Below, piece after piece: positions 9,767-19,380 of a DNA stretch of 64,000 nucleotides. How positions within the stretch are numbered: position 1 is the stretch's first letter; every line of letters begins with the position of its first letter. The translations under genes and the position numbers were made by a program. Location: positions 124,001 to 188,000 of the forward strand of contig JAPKCM010000001.1 of the NCBI GenBank assembly GCA_028822935.1, in the 5' to 3' direction. Source of the stretch: Akkermansiaceae bacterium (GTDB taxonomy: Bacteria; Verrucomicrobiota; Verrucomicrobiia; Verrucomicrobiales; Akkermansiaceae). Under the pieces are notes generated by a model that made no database searches, was not told the DNA's origin, and saw only the letters and a list, made by a program, of their open reading frames with translations.

Positions 9767-10357
9767 TCAAAGGACTTCCTTAGTCGAAGGAATTCCTACT
9801 TGGCGCGGGTCCTTTTCAATGGCAACTCGAAGGGCTCGGGCCAGAGATTTGAAGATGGACTCAGCGATGTGGTGTCCATCCCGCCCGTAGAGTAATTCGA
9901 TGTGCACATTTGCCCTAAGATTGGCTGTCACAGCACGGCAGAATTCCTCCACATAGGTGAAGGGAAAGTTCTGCGCCGAAGGGGTATTCGCGGGCGCGTT
10001 GAATTCAAGATGAGGTCGATTGCTGAGGTCGATAACAGTTCTGCTTAACGTCTCGTCCATCGGAATATAGGCGTGTCCGTAGCGTCTGATACCTGCTTTA
10101 TCTCCGAGAGCCTCTTTGAGGCATTCGCCCAGAACGATTCCAGTATCTTCGACAGTGTGATGGTAATCGACTTCAACATCGCCATCGACTTTGACCTCGA
10201 GGTCGATCGCCGAGTGACGTGAAAAGAGGGTCAACATGTGGTCGAAAAAGGGGACTCCGGTATTGATGTTGGATTTCCCTTCACCGTCGAGATTCAGACT
10301 CAAGCTGATCTTGGTTTCGGCAGTCTGGCGGTTCTGTGACGCTCTGCGGTCGCTCAT
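9767..10357 (-). CDS. hisB: imidazoleglycerol-phosphate dehydratase
   Basis: 196 residues, the length of the monofunctional HisB found outside enterobacteria (no phosphatase domain). The two metal-binding repeats are visible: VDYHHTVEDTG and GRDGHHIAESIFK, both with the HH-x3-E pattern that binds Mn. It dehydrates imidazoleglycerol phosphate to imidazoleacetol phosphate. It lies between hisH and an unrelated membrane-anchored gene. Confidence 0.97.
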   Translation of the reverse strand: MSDRRASQNRQTAETKISLSLNLDGEGKSNINTGVPFFDHMLTLFSRHSAIDLEVKVDGDVEVDYHHTVEDTGIVLGECLKEALGDKAGIRRYGHAYIPMDETLSRTVIDLSNRPHLEFNAPANTPSAQNFPFTYVEEFCRAVTANLRANVHIELLYGRDGHHIAESIFKSLARALRVAIEKDPRQVGIPSTKEVL

Positions 10358-10366
10358 GATACTAGT

Positions 10367-11644
10367 TTACTCCCGTCCGTCAGTTTTGCGACTCTTGAGA
10401 ACCAATCCAACAAGAATGCCGATGATAGCGAGGCCCAGAATTCCGTAGATAAGTCCCATCATCGATGATTCTTCCTCAACTTCCGATGATTCTTCAGATT
10501 CCGTCTTTTCAGGTTTCGTGTTTTTAGGCTTCTCTTTGACTGGCTCAGGCTTGGGTTCGGCCTCCTTAGTCTCTTCCTTAGGGGGCTCCGGCGCAGGATT
10601 AGCCTCAAGTTGAGCTTCAAGAAGCTCCAGATACTTGTCTGCAACTTTGCCTGAGCGGAGGTTGGAAACAATCTTTTCGGTTGTTTTTACGTCACTCTCG
10701 CTGGCGGCGGCCCATGCATCCCGGTAGAGTTGGCTAAAGTTCTTCTTGTCGCGGGTTGGGCGGCTGTGGCTGGAGATTGCAGTCGAGATGCTTCGCTCAA
10801 GATTTTTGAGCCCTTTCTCATCAAAGTCGTTTTCAGGGAGCCATCTGGTCCGTGATTCTCGAGCTTCTTCCATTTCCGCATTGTGGCGAGCAGTTTGGGC
10901 ATCGATTTCCAGTTTGACGCGTTTGGCATCTCGGGAAGGGAGGTTGTTGAGGTTCTTTTCTCGTTGTTCGAATTTCTCCTTAGCGGTGGCTGCTTTCGCT
11001 GAAATGATTCTAAGATATTTTGGGAGGATGATTTTCGCGATATCCTCCGCCTCATCGAGCGCCTCGGAGAGGGGGAAGGAATTGCTTAGTTCGTCACTGG
11101 CGAGCATGGCCTGCCGATATTGTCCACGACGGGCGGCCAACTTTATTTTTCCCAAGGCAAGCTGAGCATCCAATTCGTAGGCGTCGGAATCCCAGTCAGC
11201 TTTAGAAACCCATTCGCCACTCAGCCTGACATCTCCCGCTTTTACTCGCTTTGATTCCTCTTCAAGAGTGGAGAGCATCGTTTTGACTTCGTCGATATAC
11301 TCGGATTTCGGGTATTTTTCGACAAAGCTACGAACTGGCTCAATCAATCCTTGATAAGCTCCCTCTGAAAGTTGGTCAGGAGTTGGAAGGGTATCCTTGA
11401 GAGCCTCATAAGGTTTAAGATCTGGCGCTTCAGCGACAATCGATTCGACGTCAGTTTTCTTGACTGTCTTTCGGTCTTTAATGGTAGAGGTGATTTGGAC
11501 TTCGAGGATATACTCGGTCGCGTTTTCCTCTAATACTTTACCCTCAAAAACCTTCCCTGATTTTAGGGTGATCGTGTCAGCGAGTGATGAACTCATCCCA
11601 AGTGCCGTGGCGGCTAGAATGTGAAGAAAGATTTTGTTTTGCAT
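10367..11644 (-). CDS. secreted, C-terminally membrane-anchored protein of unknown function
   Basis: 425 residues. A signal peptide ends near ALGMSSSLADT (about residue 22). A beta-rich opening follows (ITLKSGKVFEGKVLEE). A long charged helical region contains PTPDQL. Then come a Pro/Glu/Lys-rich linker with repeated PEP/KPE units and one transmembrane helix near the C-terminus (GLIYGILGLAIIGILVGLVL) with a basic tail. The topology suggests an exported body tethered at the inner membrane. I do not recognise a catalytic motif. The start has no obvious Shine-Dalgarno. The downstream neighbour hisB is nine bases away, which may be read-through rather than function. Confidence 0.75.
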   Translation of the reverse strand: MQNKIFLHILAATALGMSSSLADTITLKSGKVFEGKVLEENATEYILEVQITSTIKDRKTVKKTDVESIVAEAPDLKPYEALKDTLPTPDQLSEGAYQGLIEPVRSFVEKYPKSEYIDEVKTMLSTLEEESKRVKAGDVRLSGEWVSKADWDSDAYELDAQLALGKIKLAARRGQYRQAMLASDELSNSFPLSEALDEAEDIAKIILPKYLRIISAKAATAKEKFEQREKNLNNLPSRDAKRVKLEIDAQTARHNAEMEEARESRTRWLPENDFDEKGLKNLERSISTAISSHSRPTRDKKNFSQLYRDAWAAASESDVKTTEKIVSNLRSGKVADKYLELLEAQLEANPAPEPPKEETKEAEPKPEPVKEKPKNTKPEKTESEESSEVEEESSMMGLIYGILGLAIIGILVGLVLKSRKTDGRE

Positions 11645-11681
11645 GCGGAGCGATCTTTATATTCCTAATGTCACCTGCCAA

Positions 11682-13919
11682 TCATTCTTTTTGCAAGAGT
11701 GCTTGCTGAAGAAGTGTCCGGAATTCTGCGACATCAGAAGCTTGTCCTATGATTTTCTCGCCACTAAGCAAGGTGATTCCTGTTGCTGTGCTTGGTCGCT
11801 CGAATTCGGGAAGTGGGGTGAGCAGTTTGCTTTCGTGATCATCCCTGATGACAATGAATGAGATGAACTCGGGAGCATTGATCTCTCTGAGGAGGGTTTG
11901 GAATGAGGCGTTTTCGAGCTGACCACTTAGAACGGCAACGAGAGGGTCGTCACCCAAGCTGCAGGAGTTGATGAAATCTGTATGAATGATGGGGAGGCGT
12001 GCGCTGGAACTCGAAAGTGTTCTCCCGAGGCGGTTTCGCAACGAGGTGATTTCTTCATCCTCGGTGAGTGCTGCGATTTTTGAGACTGCTTGGGAAAAAA
12101 GACCAAGAGTGGACTCGGAGAAAATCATCGACTCATTGTAAAGATGTAGCGGAATGATCCGATCTTCGGCGGGAGTTTCTTGGATAAGAGGTCGTTCCTC
12201 GCTGGAAAGGTGCTCGAGAGCCTCGTGAGTGAGTGCAATCGACCATTCAAGCCATTCAGGGTCGAGGGTCGCTTGATGAATGCGCACGCCAGCCAGAACT
12301 GCGCGAGCATAGTCAGCGCCTCTTGCCTGAACCTTAAACGACGAAGGGAATCGCATGAGCCTTTTTCCCTCAGGTCGATGTTCATTGCGCAGGACGTTGG
12401 CGCTCGCGACGGCATCCGCCAGATCAAAGGAAGATCCTGTTGTGGTCCAGTTCGCAAGCTGAGCAAGGCAGAACTGTGCTCGATCTTGAGCGGAAACCTG
12501 AGTTTCTCTAAAAATGGCACCAGTGTGTTCACGGTGTTCCTTCAGTTTTTTGATCACTTGCCCAAGGCGTGATCTGATTTTTTCTGGAGTTGAAGATAGA
12601 GAGGTGGCAATTTCTTGAAGATCGTTAGGGTAAGAAAGGTTATTCAGTTGGAAGAACTGAGAAGTTGGAGCGGAGACGATAGGAATGTTACCAGATCTTT
12701 TTAGGTTAAAGGCAAATGCTGCCAGCTTCATTTCCTCAGGGTTCAGTGTTTTCTCTAGGGCAATCCAATCCCAAAGAAATACCCCCGGGATCTTCTTTTC
12801 TAGTAGCGACGATTCATTGGTGTAGTTATTACTGAGCCAGTCGTCTTTGAGGATCTTGATAATCTTGGCCCCCGAATTGATGAGATTGGGATCGTTGATG
12901 GCTTGGCCACAATGAATGAGTGCGGAGGCATACTGCGCCTGGGTTCCGAGATCTTTTGAGAACGCGGGGAGACTCCAATCCTGGCTTCGTCGGGCGTAGA
13001 AATAGAGGCTATCGAGCGGATCATGGATCGCTCCTTCTTCGACAGCGGAAATGACGCCTGAGATGCCCTCACGAGCTCTTTTACGAATTCCTTCCGAGAT
13101 CCGGGGCGATAGATAAGCTTTGGCGAGTAATTCCAAGGCGCTGGAGGGAATGAGGCCACCGGCACCATCGATGCTTCGGGAAATGGGATCGTAGAGGGAG
13201 ACGATCTGTCGAGCCTGTCTGGAAAAAAGGTTGTTCCTATTGATGTCTTCTTCCGCTTCGGGAACCATTGAATCAAGGCGGTTTTGGCGAGCCTTGGAGT
13301 CGCGGCGGCTGTTTCTTACGGCGTAGTCCGAGGACTCGATCCAGATCTGATTCACCATGGAGGCTGAGTTCTTAATGACCGATTTTAGATTTTGTTCTTC
13401 TAGGTCCGCAATTGGGATCCAGCCGAGAGGTAAAGCTTCATGACTCATCCAAATGAGCATTGGAAATCCGACTGGCTGGCGGCCCTCATTCGCCAGATGA
13501 TACGACAGCAGCCCAATTTCAGGGTTCGCATGAATGTCGATGATGGTGCAAACGTTCTTGTCTTTAAATAGGGAGAGGAGTTCTTCGTTAGCGCATATCT
13601 TGAGTGCGGTGTCCCGACATCCACCTTCCATTGATGAGACGACGAAGGCGAGGATGGGAGCCTGGCAAGATCTCGCTTTATCAGTGATCGATGAGTTCCA
13701 TGCCTGCCAGGGGATGGGGTCGTCTTTGAAGAGTCTTAAAAAATCAGTCGGGGCGTCTCCAATTTCGTTTTTAAAATCGCTTAGGCTGCTCACTGCCGCT
13801 TCATCAAAATACTGATCTTCGGCGATACGATCGGCCTTTGTTTTTCGTTTTCCCCCCTCACATCCGGAAAAAAAGATCACTGCAACGAAGAACAAAAGTA
13901 GCTGAATTTTAGGGCGCAT
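11682..13919 (-). CDS. lipoprotein with DUF255/YyaL-like layout, thioredoxin cysteines missing
   Basis: 745 residues from the ATG at 13919, preferred because it begins a clean lipoprotein signal (MRPKIQLLLF..., lipobox FSGC, Cys20); an upstream ATG at 14066 would bury the signal. Residues about 85-190 read like the thioredoxin-type domain of the YyaL/SPATA20 (DUF255) family, followed by a long helical region that could be the (alpha/alpha)6 barrel. The family's CHWCH motif is replaced by SMEGGC (96-101), so redox activity is doubtful. Assignment to the family is tentative. It is divergent from the ParA gene, with a shared promoter region at 13920-14049. Confidence 0.7.
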   Translation of the reverse strand: MRPKIQLLLFFVAVIFFSGCEGGKRKTKADRIAEDQYFDEAAVSSLSDFKNEIGDAPTDFLRLFKDDPIPWQAWNSSITDKARSCQAPILAFVVSSMEGGCRDTALKICANEELLSLFKDKNVCTIIDIHANPEIGLLSYHLANEGRQPVGFPMLIWMSHEALPLGWIPIADLEEQNLKSVIKNSASMVNQIWIESSDYAVRNSRRDSKARQNRLDSMVPEAEEDINRNNLFSRQARQIVSLYDPISRSIDGAGGLIPSSALELLAKAYLSPRISEGIRKRAREGISGVISAVEEGAIHDPLDSLYFYARRSQDWSLPAFSKDLGTQAQYASALIHCGQAINDPNLINSGAKIIKILKDDWLSNNYTNESSLLEKKIPGVFLWDWIALEKTLNPEEMKLAAFAFNLKRSGNIPIVSAPTSQFFQLNNLSYPNDLQEIATSLSSTPEKIRSRLGQVIKKLKEHREHTGAIFRETQVSAQDRAQFCLAQLANWTTTGSSFDLADAVASANVLRNEHRPEGKRLMRFPSSFKVQARGADYARAVLAGVRIHQATLDPEWLEWSIALTHEALEHLSSEERPLIQETPAEDRIIPLHLYNESMIFSESTLGLFSQAVSKIAALTEDEEITSLRNRLGRTLSSSSARLPIIHTDFINSCSLGDDPLVAVLSGQLENASFQTLLREINAPEFISFIVIRDDHESKLLTPLPEFERPSTATGITLLSGEKIIGQASDVAEFRTLLQQALLQKE

Positions 13920-14049
13920 AGGGCGATTGATGAAACAGGAGTGACAAAAGACTAAGAATTTTGGGGAAAATGACCAGACAAAGCCCATGGGAAATGCTTT
14001 CCTTCGTCGTTGTCTAACCCTTAAATTCTTAATAGTTGATTCCTCTTCT

Positions 14050-14829
14050 GTGATTACTCTTGCCATAACCAGCCAAAAGGGGGGCGTCGGAAAGACGACC
14101 GTGGCAATTAATCTAGCGCACGCCTTTGCTCGAAGCGGGAGGAGGACTCTTTTGGTCGACTCGGATCCTCAGGGGTCGGTTGGGCTTTCTCTAACGAGGC
14201 AGTCGCGCCATTTGACCGGCTTTTTCGATATGTTGACCGATCCTTCGCTGAGGGCGGAATCGATCATCGTTCCCACGCGCTTGGAGACCCTAAGCCTTGT
14301 GGCATCGGGGCACAGCAGTGCTTATGAACTTGGCGGTGGTGTGATGGGCGCGAATTTACACCGGGTTCGATCCTTTCTAAGGGAGACCGAGGGCCTTGGA
14401 TATGACATCTGCATCATCGATACTGCGGCCGGGCTTTTCGGAGCGACGGCTGATATCTTGAGTTCGTCAACGGGAGTTCTCGTGCCTCAGCAAGCTGAGC
14501 CTCTGGGAGTAAGATCCGTGCCTAAGATGCTCGAAGCTCTTGCCCGAATGCGTGTCGTTAATCCCAACCTGCAAGTGCTTGGGGTCGTCATGACCATGGT
14601 ACAGCCTCATCTTGCCGAGAGTTTAGAGGCAGTGGAGGCTCTTCGGAACATTCTTCCTCCGGAAATGGTCCTGCGAGCGGTGGTTCCGCGGGACGATCTT
14701 TTTATTAGAGCGAGTGCCAAGGGATTACCTGTGGGTGTCATGGATGAGGGGGCAGGGGCCTTGGCTGTTTTTGACGGCCTTCGAGCGGAGCTTGAAGGAA
14801 AGCTTACTTTTGAATCTTATCACCGCTAA
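14050..14829 (+). CDS. ParA/MinD-family ATPase
   Basis: 259 residues from GTG 14050, which places the start directly before the first strand; an ATG at 13987 would add 21 residues and is the alternative. The deviant Walker A KGGVGKTT and the DSDPQGS motif place it among ParA ATPases. DICIIDTAAG is the expected DxxG-type switch. No ParB gene or parS-like cluster is adjacent, so a role in chromosome partition cannot be assumed. It is followed by a two-base gap and a protein with a roadblock-like C-terminus, which points to a dedicated ATPase/partner pair, as for positioning or gliding proteins. Confidence 0.88.
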   Translation: MITLAITSQKGGVGKTTVAINLAHAFARSGRRTLLVDSDPQGSVGLSLTRQSRHLTGFFDMLTDPSLRAESIIVPTRLETLSLVASGHSSAYELGGGVMGANLHRVRSFLRETEGLGYDICIIDTAAGLFGATADILSSSTGVLVPQQAEPLGVRSVPKMLEALARMRVVNPNLQVLGVVMTMVQPHLAESLEAVEALRNILPPEMVLRAVVPRDDLFIRASAKGLPVGVMDEGAGALAVFDGLRAELEGKLTFESYHR

Positions 14830-14831
14830 TC

Positions 14832-15839
14832 ATGGAAGGAGATGCCGTCAATCAATGGATCGATGCCGGGGAGCTACGGCAGCTAGCCGAGAGTCTTTTG
14901 GTCAAAGCACCGAGTTCCCCCCCCACTGCCGCCGACGCAGCTTATGGAAGTAGCTTTATTGGTTATGCTGAAGTAGAACCGATCGATTCCCGCGCGGCTA
15001 CTGGAATGGCACGAGCAAGTGCATTAAGGGGGCTTTCGGAAGCAAAGGGACGGGCTGATTCCGCTGAAATTATGTCGCCTCAAGGGCAGCCGGAATTCCC
15101 TCAGACGGTTGCGGATTATCAAGATTCCCAGCTCCACGCGCAACAAGTGGTGCAGCAGGAAGCGGAGGCGGTGTGTGATGATCCTATTCAGGTCACCGAG
15201 CCAGTTCAGGCGGATCCTGTCACTTATCAATACGCTCCGGTGGAGTCGGATTTTGATCAAATAGCGAAGCCCGAACAACTTAAGTCAAATGTTTGCCATT
15301 CGATTGAATCGCCATTTAAAATTATTAAGCAAGCGACGAGGACAGAGCTGCCTCAAGGCAGAGTGGTTCAGCAGGTAACTGAGGTTCATCAGGTCGCTGA
15401 GTTTAAGCAGCCTCAAGTGGCATCCATTCAAGCCATCGCCAGTTCCCACGGTTCTGGTGGCCAACCTTTGTCAAAGAGGATGGCAGCGTTCGGAGCGTGG
15501 CTGAAGGCAAGTGTTCCGGCTGAGGCATTTTTCGTTTGTGACCGAAACGGGGAGATCATTTCTGATGAGATTGGAAATGAAAAGCTAGTGAAAGTAGCAA
15601 GAACGCTTGCTCATGCTTCAAGCAGCGCTAGTCGTCAGGTCGGTGATGCCGGAGGATTGGGGAGTCCCCATGTTAAAATTGGCACTGATCGTATTCTTCA
15701 GGTGATTCCAAAGAGATCGAGATTTGGACTGGTCGTTCTGGGGGTGATCGTGCCTCACGCCTTGCCGCGGGATGCCGTTACCACGATTGCCCACTCGCTG
15801 AGTAAGACTCTCGGGGACGATGTTTCAGTAGCGACTTAA
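14832..15839 (+). CDS. Gln-rich linker protein with roadblock/LC7-like C-terminal domain
   Basis: 335 residues. A short N-terminal helix (NQWIDAGELRQLAESLLV) is followed by about 180 residues of low-complexity, Gln/Val/Glu-rich sequence. A folded domain covers residues about 220-335. That domain (FGAWLKASVPAEAFFVCDRNGE, then ISDEIG, helix, strand ILQVIP, LVVLGVIV, helix) follows the secondary-structure order of roadblock/LC7 domains such as MglB. This is by eye and needs a profile search. The gene directly follows the ParA ATPase. Its last 15 bases overlap the convergent ABC fusion gene. Confidence 0.75.
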   Translation: MEGDAVNQWIDAGELRQLAESLLVKAPSSPPTAADAAYGSSFIGYAEVEPIDSRAATGMARASALRGLSEAKGRADSAEIMSPQGQPEFPQTVADYQDSQLHAQQVVQQEAEAVCDDPIQVTEPVQADPVTYQYAPVESDFDQIAKPEQLKSNVCHSIESPFKIIKQATRTELPQGRVVQQVTEVHQVAEFKQPQVASIQAIASSHGSGGQPLSKRMAAFGAWLKASVPAEAFFVCDRNGEIISDEIGNEKLVKVARTLAHASSSASRQVGDAGGLGSPHVKIGTDRILQVIPKRSRFGLVVLGVIVPHALPRDAVTTIAHSLSKTLGDDVSVAT

Positions 15840-18800
15840 AGAGAGTTTCAGGAGGTAGGTCGCTAAGGCGAGTAAGATTGCGGTCAAGATAAGCAAGGTC
15901 GAGCGACAATACCATATAGTGCTCATTTCGATTCCAAAGATCGACTTCTTTTCCGCGAGAAATACTTTGGCCTTTCGTTGGGCGCGTCCGTCTAATCGTC
16001 TGGTCTCGGCCAATTCGACGAGTCCTTCTACTCTCTGGTTTACGAAGAAATGGGTCAGAGGATTTTCTTCGAATGCAGGCTCCGAAGAATCTTTAGTCAT
16101 CAGCCGTTTCCGTTCCGTGATTGGGTCTTTTAAAATACTGTATGCGTGTGAGACATCTTTTGCCGAAGCAGCAAAGAGGACGCTAAGCTGATCTCTTTCA
16201 TCGCTGAATGATTCGTCATTCTTGGAAGAGGTGATACGATCGATCCTCTCCTGAAGTGGACGACGGTTTTTTTCGAACATGTTACTGGTTGCCTGACTCA
16301 CGATCGCTCCCTCGTAGGCATATCTCAGGGGGATGATCGTGGAGGGGACTGGCTCTGCTCCGCTGGCGCGACCTTTGGTGCCGTCATTGAAGAGGCCTCG
16401 GTTCATCTCCACGAAGGGGATCAAAGCCCCTGCGAGTAGAATTTGGGGAACGAGAATGAGGGGGATTGCTCCAAGAGCGGTTCTTTCCGATTTGGCGAGG
16501 ACAGAGATGAGGAGGGCGATCGCCGTACCGCAACATCCAGTTAGCGTCATCCATCCGAGGTGGATCCAAAGCATGTCATGGATTTCAAGAATGCGATGAG
16601 CTATCGCGATAAAGACAAGCGATTGCAGAATGATCAAAGTGGTCAGAATAAGAAACTTGGAGCCCACATAAAGAAGGGGGTGGGGGCGGCAATTTCTCTC
16701 TCTTCTGAGCACGGGACGATCGCGCAAAATTTCTGAGGCCGAGTTTGTGAGGCCGAAGAACATCGCGACCGTGACAGCTAGAAAGATGTAGGAAGGGAGA
16801 TGGAGGGCGCTGTGAAATTCGTAGCTGCCCTCCGCTGAAGCGTGGAGGGTGTAAGCAATTAGAATGGAGAGGAGAGGCGCTTCCAGGAAGATCGAATAAA
16901 ATGTTCCCCGATGTCGTAGCTTGGAGCTGAACGCTCGAGCAAGATGAGTGCGGAAGATCATCCATTTTTGGCGTCGTCCGTGTGCTGGAGGTTCGGGTGC
17001 GGGAATTTGATCGTCTGCCTTCGGGAGCTCTTGGTGTGTTGAAAAACGGGATTTCGAGGCATGGTTAAGATGTTCCATGACGCGACGATTTTCAAATCGT
17101 TCTTGCCAAAAGGTAGGAGGGAATCGTCGTTCTGTGCGCCCACTGGAAACTTGGGTTCTACGTTGGATGGGGGCTTCGAGAATATCGAAGACAAAGTCGG
17201 CACCAGTTTGTTCCTTAGAGGAAGAGTGACTCAATCCTCGGATGTTGTGCTCCTTATTGGCTTCCTCAAAATAGGTAATCATGTCCGAGGGCGGGCCAAA
17301 AAATGCCATTTTTCCGCCTCGGTCCAAGAGGAGGACACGATCAAAGGATTCGAGCACCTTTTCGCTGGGTCGATGCAGAGAGGCGATTACGATTTTGTCC
17401 TTTGCGAGATCTTTTAATGAGGTGACAACATGTTCGGCATCCTTAGAAGAGAGTCCAGAGATGGGTTCATCAAAAAGGAAAATTTCGCCGCCGCCAATGA
17501 GGTCGAGGCCGGCATTCAATCGTGAGCGTTCCCCACCCGAGAGGCTCTTGGAATCAGCGCTGCCCACCTGACGTTCGGAGACGTGGCTCAATCCCAGGAT
17601 ATCGAGAAGGTGATTCACCCGTTTTTGAATTGAAGACTTGGTTAAATGGGGTCTTCGAATGGCACAAGCGTGCGCCAGATGCTCTCGGGAATTGAGTTGC
17701 GCACTTAGGGCCTCCTCCTGGGGCATGAAGGAGATTAGGGGGGCGAGTCGACTTTGGCGTTCGTAAAGAGAAAGGCCGTTGAGCCTAACGGTTCCGCTTT
17801 GAGGGCGCCGTTGGCCGGCTAAGATTTCCAAGAGGGTGCTCTTACCGCTGCCACTTGGTCCGATGATGCAGATCATTTCACCGCGCTCGACGTGAAAAGC
17901 GAGATTGTCGATCGTTTTTCCGGCCTTCCAAAATGCGTAATTTACTCCGTCGACTTCAAGATGGCGCACGAGATTCCTCTCCTCATCGAGCATGTTCTCT
18001 GAGAATCGGCATCGCAGTGCCTGACGACTACTCAAGCGGATTAGGGAGCCGTCAGGAAGGGTTGCTTGCTGGACCGGGGCACCATTCGCGGTGATCGTTT
18101 GGCTGGATTCCAGAACGGTCATTTCTCCGAGCCCAGAAGATGGGTCGAATTCCAGTTCGAGCACGAAGCGACCTGAGAGTCCGGGGGTTAAGAGGAGGCT
18201 GTCTCTTGAATGCCGAGAGGGGTCGTTTGAGACGGTGACCTTTCTTCGGCCAGTTGGAAGGCTAAAGCGATGCCCGCTTTGAAGGCTAAGAATACGGAGT
18301 GAATCAAGGGAAAAGAGCTTGCCTGACTCGACGGTGAGACGATCGTGGTAGGCGCAGTCGTATTCCACTCCGGTGTCTAGGAATTCGCCATTGGGCGTCG
18401 CTAGCGACCCTTTCTTGAGTGCTGTGATGCGAACTCGTCTTCCGAGGGAGATTTGCGCTACTGCAGTTCTCGACTTTGAGCGACTCAGGTTGATTTCACC
18501 TCCCATGAGGTGAAGAAAGAGGGTCTGGGGAGTCTCCTGGAAAAAATAGGCCAGGTCATCATACTTGAGTCGCCAGCCAGCCACGATGATTTCATCGCTG
18601 GCGCGGAACTGAATCACCCGGTTCTTACTAATGGAATATCCACGTATCGATAGGGGCTGATTCATCAGGTTCCTGAGCAGAATCATGCCGCCAATCCGAT
18701 AGCAGCGGAAATGATGGGAGCCTTCGCTTTCATCAAGTTTGACCTCGGCCCCTGACCCCGTCGAGAAATCGATACGTGCGAGGCCCTTTTGAGGGGGGGG

Positions 18801-19241
18801 CATGACATCGCTCATTTCTTGGGCCACGATTTCCCCCATTTTTTGGATTCCAATTGCGGTGGTTACGTTAAAGAAGCGATTCTCTGGCATCTCATCTGAC
18901 TGTTCGGTCTTGATGAGAGCAAAGAGCTGTAGGGCGAAGGCCGTTTTTTGTTCTTTAGTTAGCGATCGTTTTAGGCGCTGAAGATGGGGTGAAAGAATGG
19001 GCCGATCGGCAATTACTTGTTCCAAAAAATCACCCAATTGGGCATGGTTTGCATCAGGGAAGGCATTTCGGACAAAATCAAAAGAGATCGCGATCTCATC
19101 GGCCGCAATCTTCTTGTCAGCGACGATGAAAGAGGCAAATACGGTCAAGAGCGAACGCGAGGTCTTGAGTTCGCTCAGAGCCGGAGAATCCCGTCCGATC
19201 AGTCGGGCAAGGGACTGAAGTATTTGAGCTGCTTTTCCCAT
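15825..19241 (-). CDS. TerB-like / FHA-like / ABC ATPase / ABC-2 permease fusion
   Basis: 1138 residues. Residues about 1-150 resemble TerB/DjlA-like helical domains (FASFIVADKKIAADE). Residues about 170-430 are beta-rich, and the last part (TANGAPVQQATLPDGSLIRL) looks like an FHA fold. An ABC ATPase follows, with Walker A GPSGSGKSTL (about 455-465), signature LSGGERSRL (about 565) and DEPISGL Walker B, of the ABCG/White type. The C-terminal part has about six membrane segments from residue 780 onward, with a soluble insert before the last helix, as in ABC-2 exporters. The substrate is unknown. The FHA-ABC arrangement recalls mycobacterial Rv1747; the TerB part is unusual. Confidence 0.85.
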   Translation of the reverse strand: MGKAAQILQSLARLIGRDSPALSELKTSRSLLTVFASFIVADKKIAADEIAISFDFVRNAFPDANHAQLGDFLEQVIADRPILSPHLQRLKRSLTKEQKTAFALQLFALIKTEQSDEMPENRFFNVTTAIGIQKMGEIVAQEMSDVMPPPQKGLARIDFSTGSGAEVKLDESEGSHHFRCYRIGGMILLRNLMNQPLSIRGYSISKNRVIQFRASDEIIVAGWRLKYDDLAYFFQETPQTLFLHLMGGEINLSRSKSRTAVAQISLGRRVRITALKKGSLATPNGEFLDTGVEYDCAYHDRLTVESGKLFSLDSLRILSLQSGHRFSLPTGRRKVTVSNDPSRHSRDSLLLTPGLSGRFVLELEFDPSSGLGEMTVLESSQTITANGAPVQQATLPDGSLIRLSSRQALRCRFSENMLDEERNLVRHLEVDGVNYAFWKAGKTIDNLAFHVERGEMICIIGPSGSGKSTLLEILAGQRRPQSGTVRLNGLSLYERQSRLAPLISFMPQEEALSAQLNSREHLAHACAIRRPHLTKSSIQKRVNHLLDILGLSHVSERQVGSADSKSLSGGERSRLNAGLDLIGGGEIFLFDEPISGLSSKDAEHVVTSLKDLAKDKIVIASLHRPSEKVLESFDRVLLLDRGGKMAFFGPPSDMITYFEEANKEHNIRGLSHSSSKEQTGADFVFDILEAPIQRRTQVSSGRTERRFPPTFWQERFENRRVMEHLNHASKSRFSTHQELPKADDQIPAPEPPAHGRRQKWMIFRTHLARAFSSKLRHRGTFYSIFLEAPLLSILIAYTLHASAEGSYEFHSALHLPSYIFLAVTVAMFFGLTNSASEILRDRPVLRRERNCRPHPLLYVGSKFLILTTLIILQSLVFIAIAHRILEIHDMLWIHLGWMTLTGCCGTAIALLISVLAKSERTALGAIPLILVPQILLAGALIPFVEMNRGLFNDGTKGRASGAEPVPSTIIPLRYAYEGAIVSQATSNMFEKNRRPLQERIDRITSSKNDESFSDERDQLSVLFAASAKDVSHAYSILKDPITERKRLMTKDSSEPAFEENPLTHFFVNQRVEGLVELAETRRLDGRAQRKAKVFLAEKKSIFGIEMSTIWYCRSTLLILTAILLALATYLLKLSLSRY

Positions 19242-19380
19242 TGTTCTCTGCTGGGTAAAATACGCGATGGGAGCACAAGGTGCAAGAAAGGCTAATACTG
19301 TTTTTTGCGTTGCTATTCGGAATTTCGGGAATCAGACTGCGCACGGGTCACACCTGTGACCTAATAACCCACTTCACGCT
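19242..19380. promoter_or_regulatory. intergenic region between ABC fusion gene and infA
   Basis: It must hold the divergent promoters. A short reading frame starting ATG 19267 and ending TGA 19357 is in the infA frame but is cut off from it by that stop and looks noncoding. No clear -35/-10 pair stands out. Confidence 0.3.

Noticed and set aside
13919-14066. Upstream start at 14066 for the DUF255-like gene
   Set aside because: It would place 49 unrelated residues before a clean lipoprotein signal and overlap the start of the divergent ParA gene.
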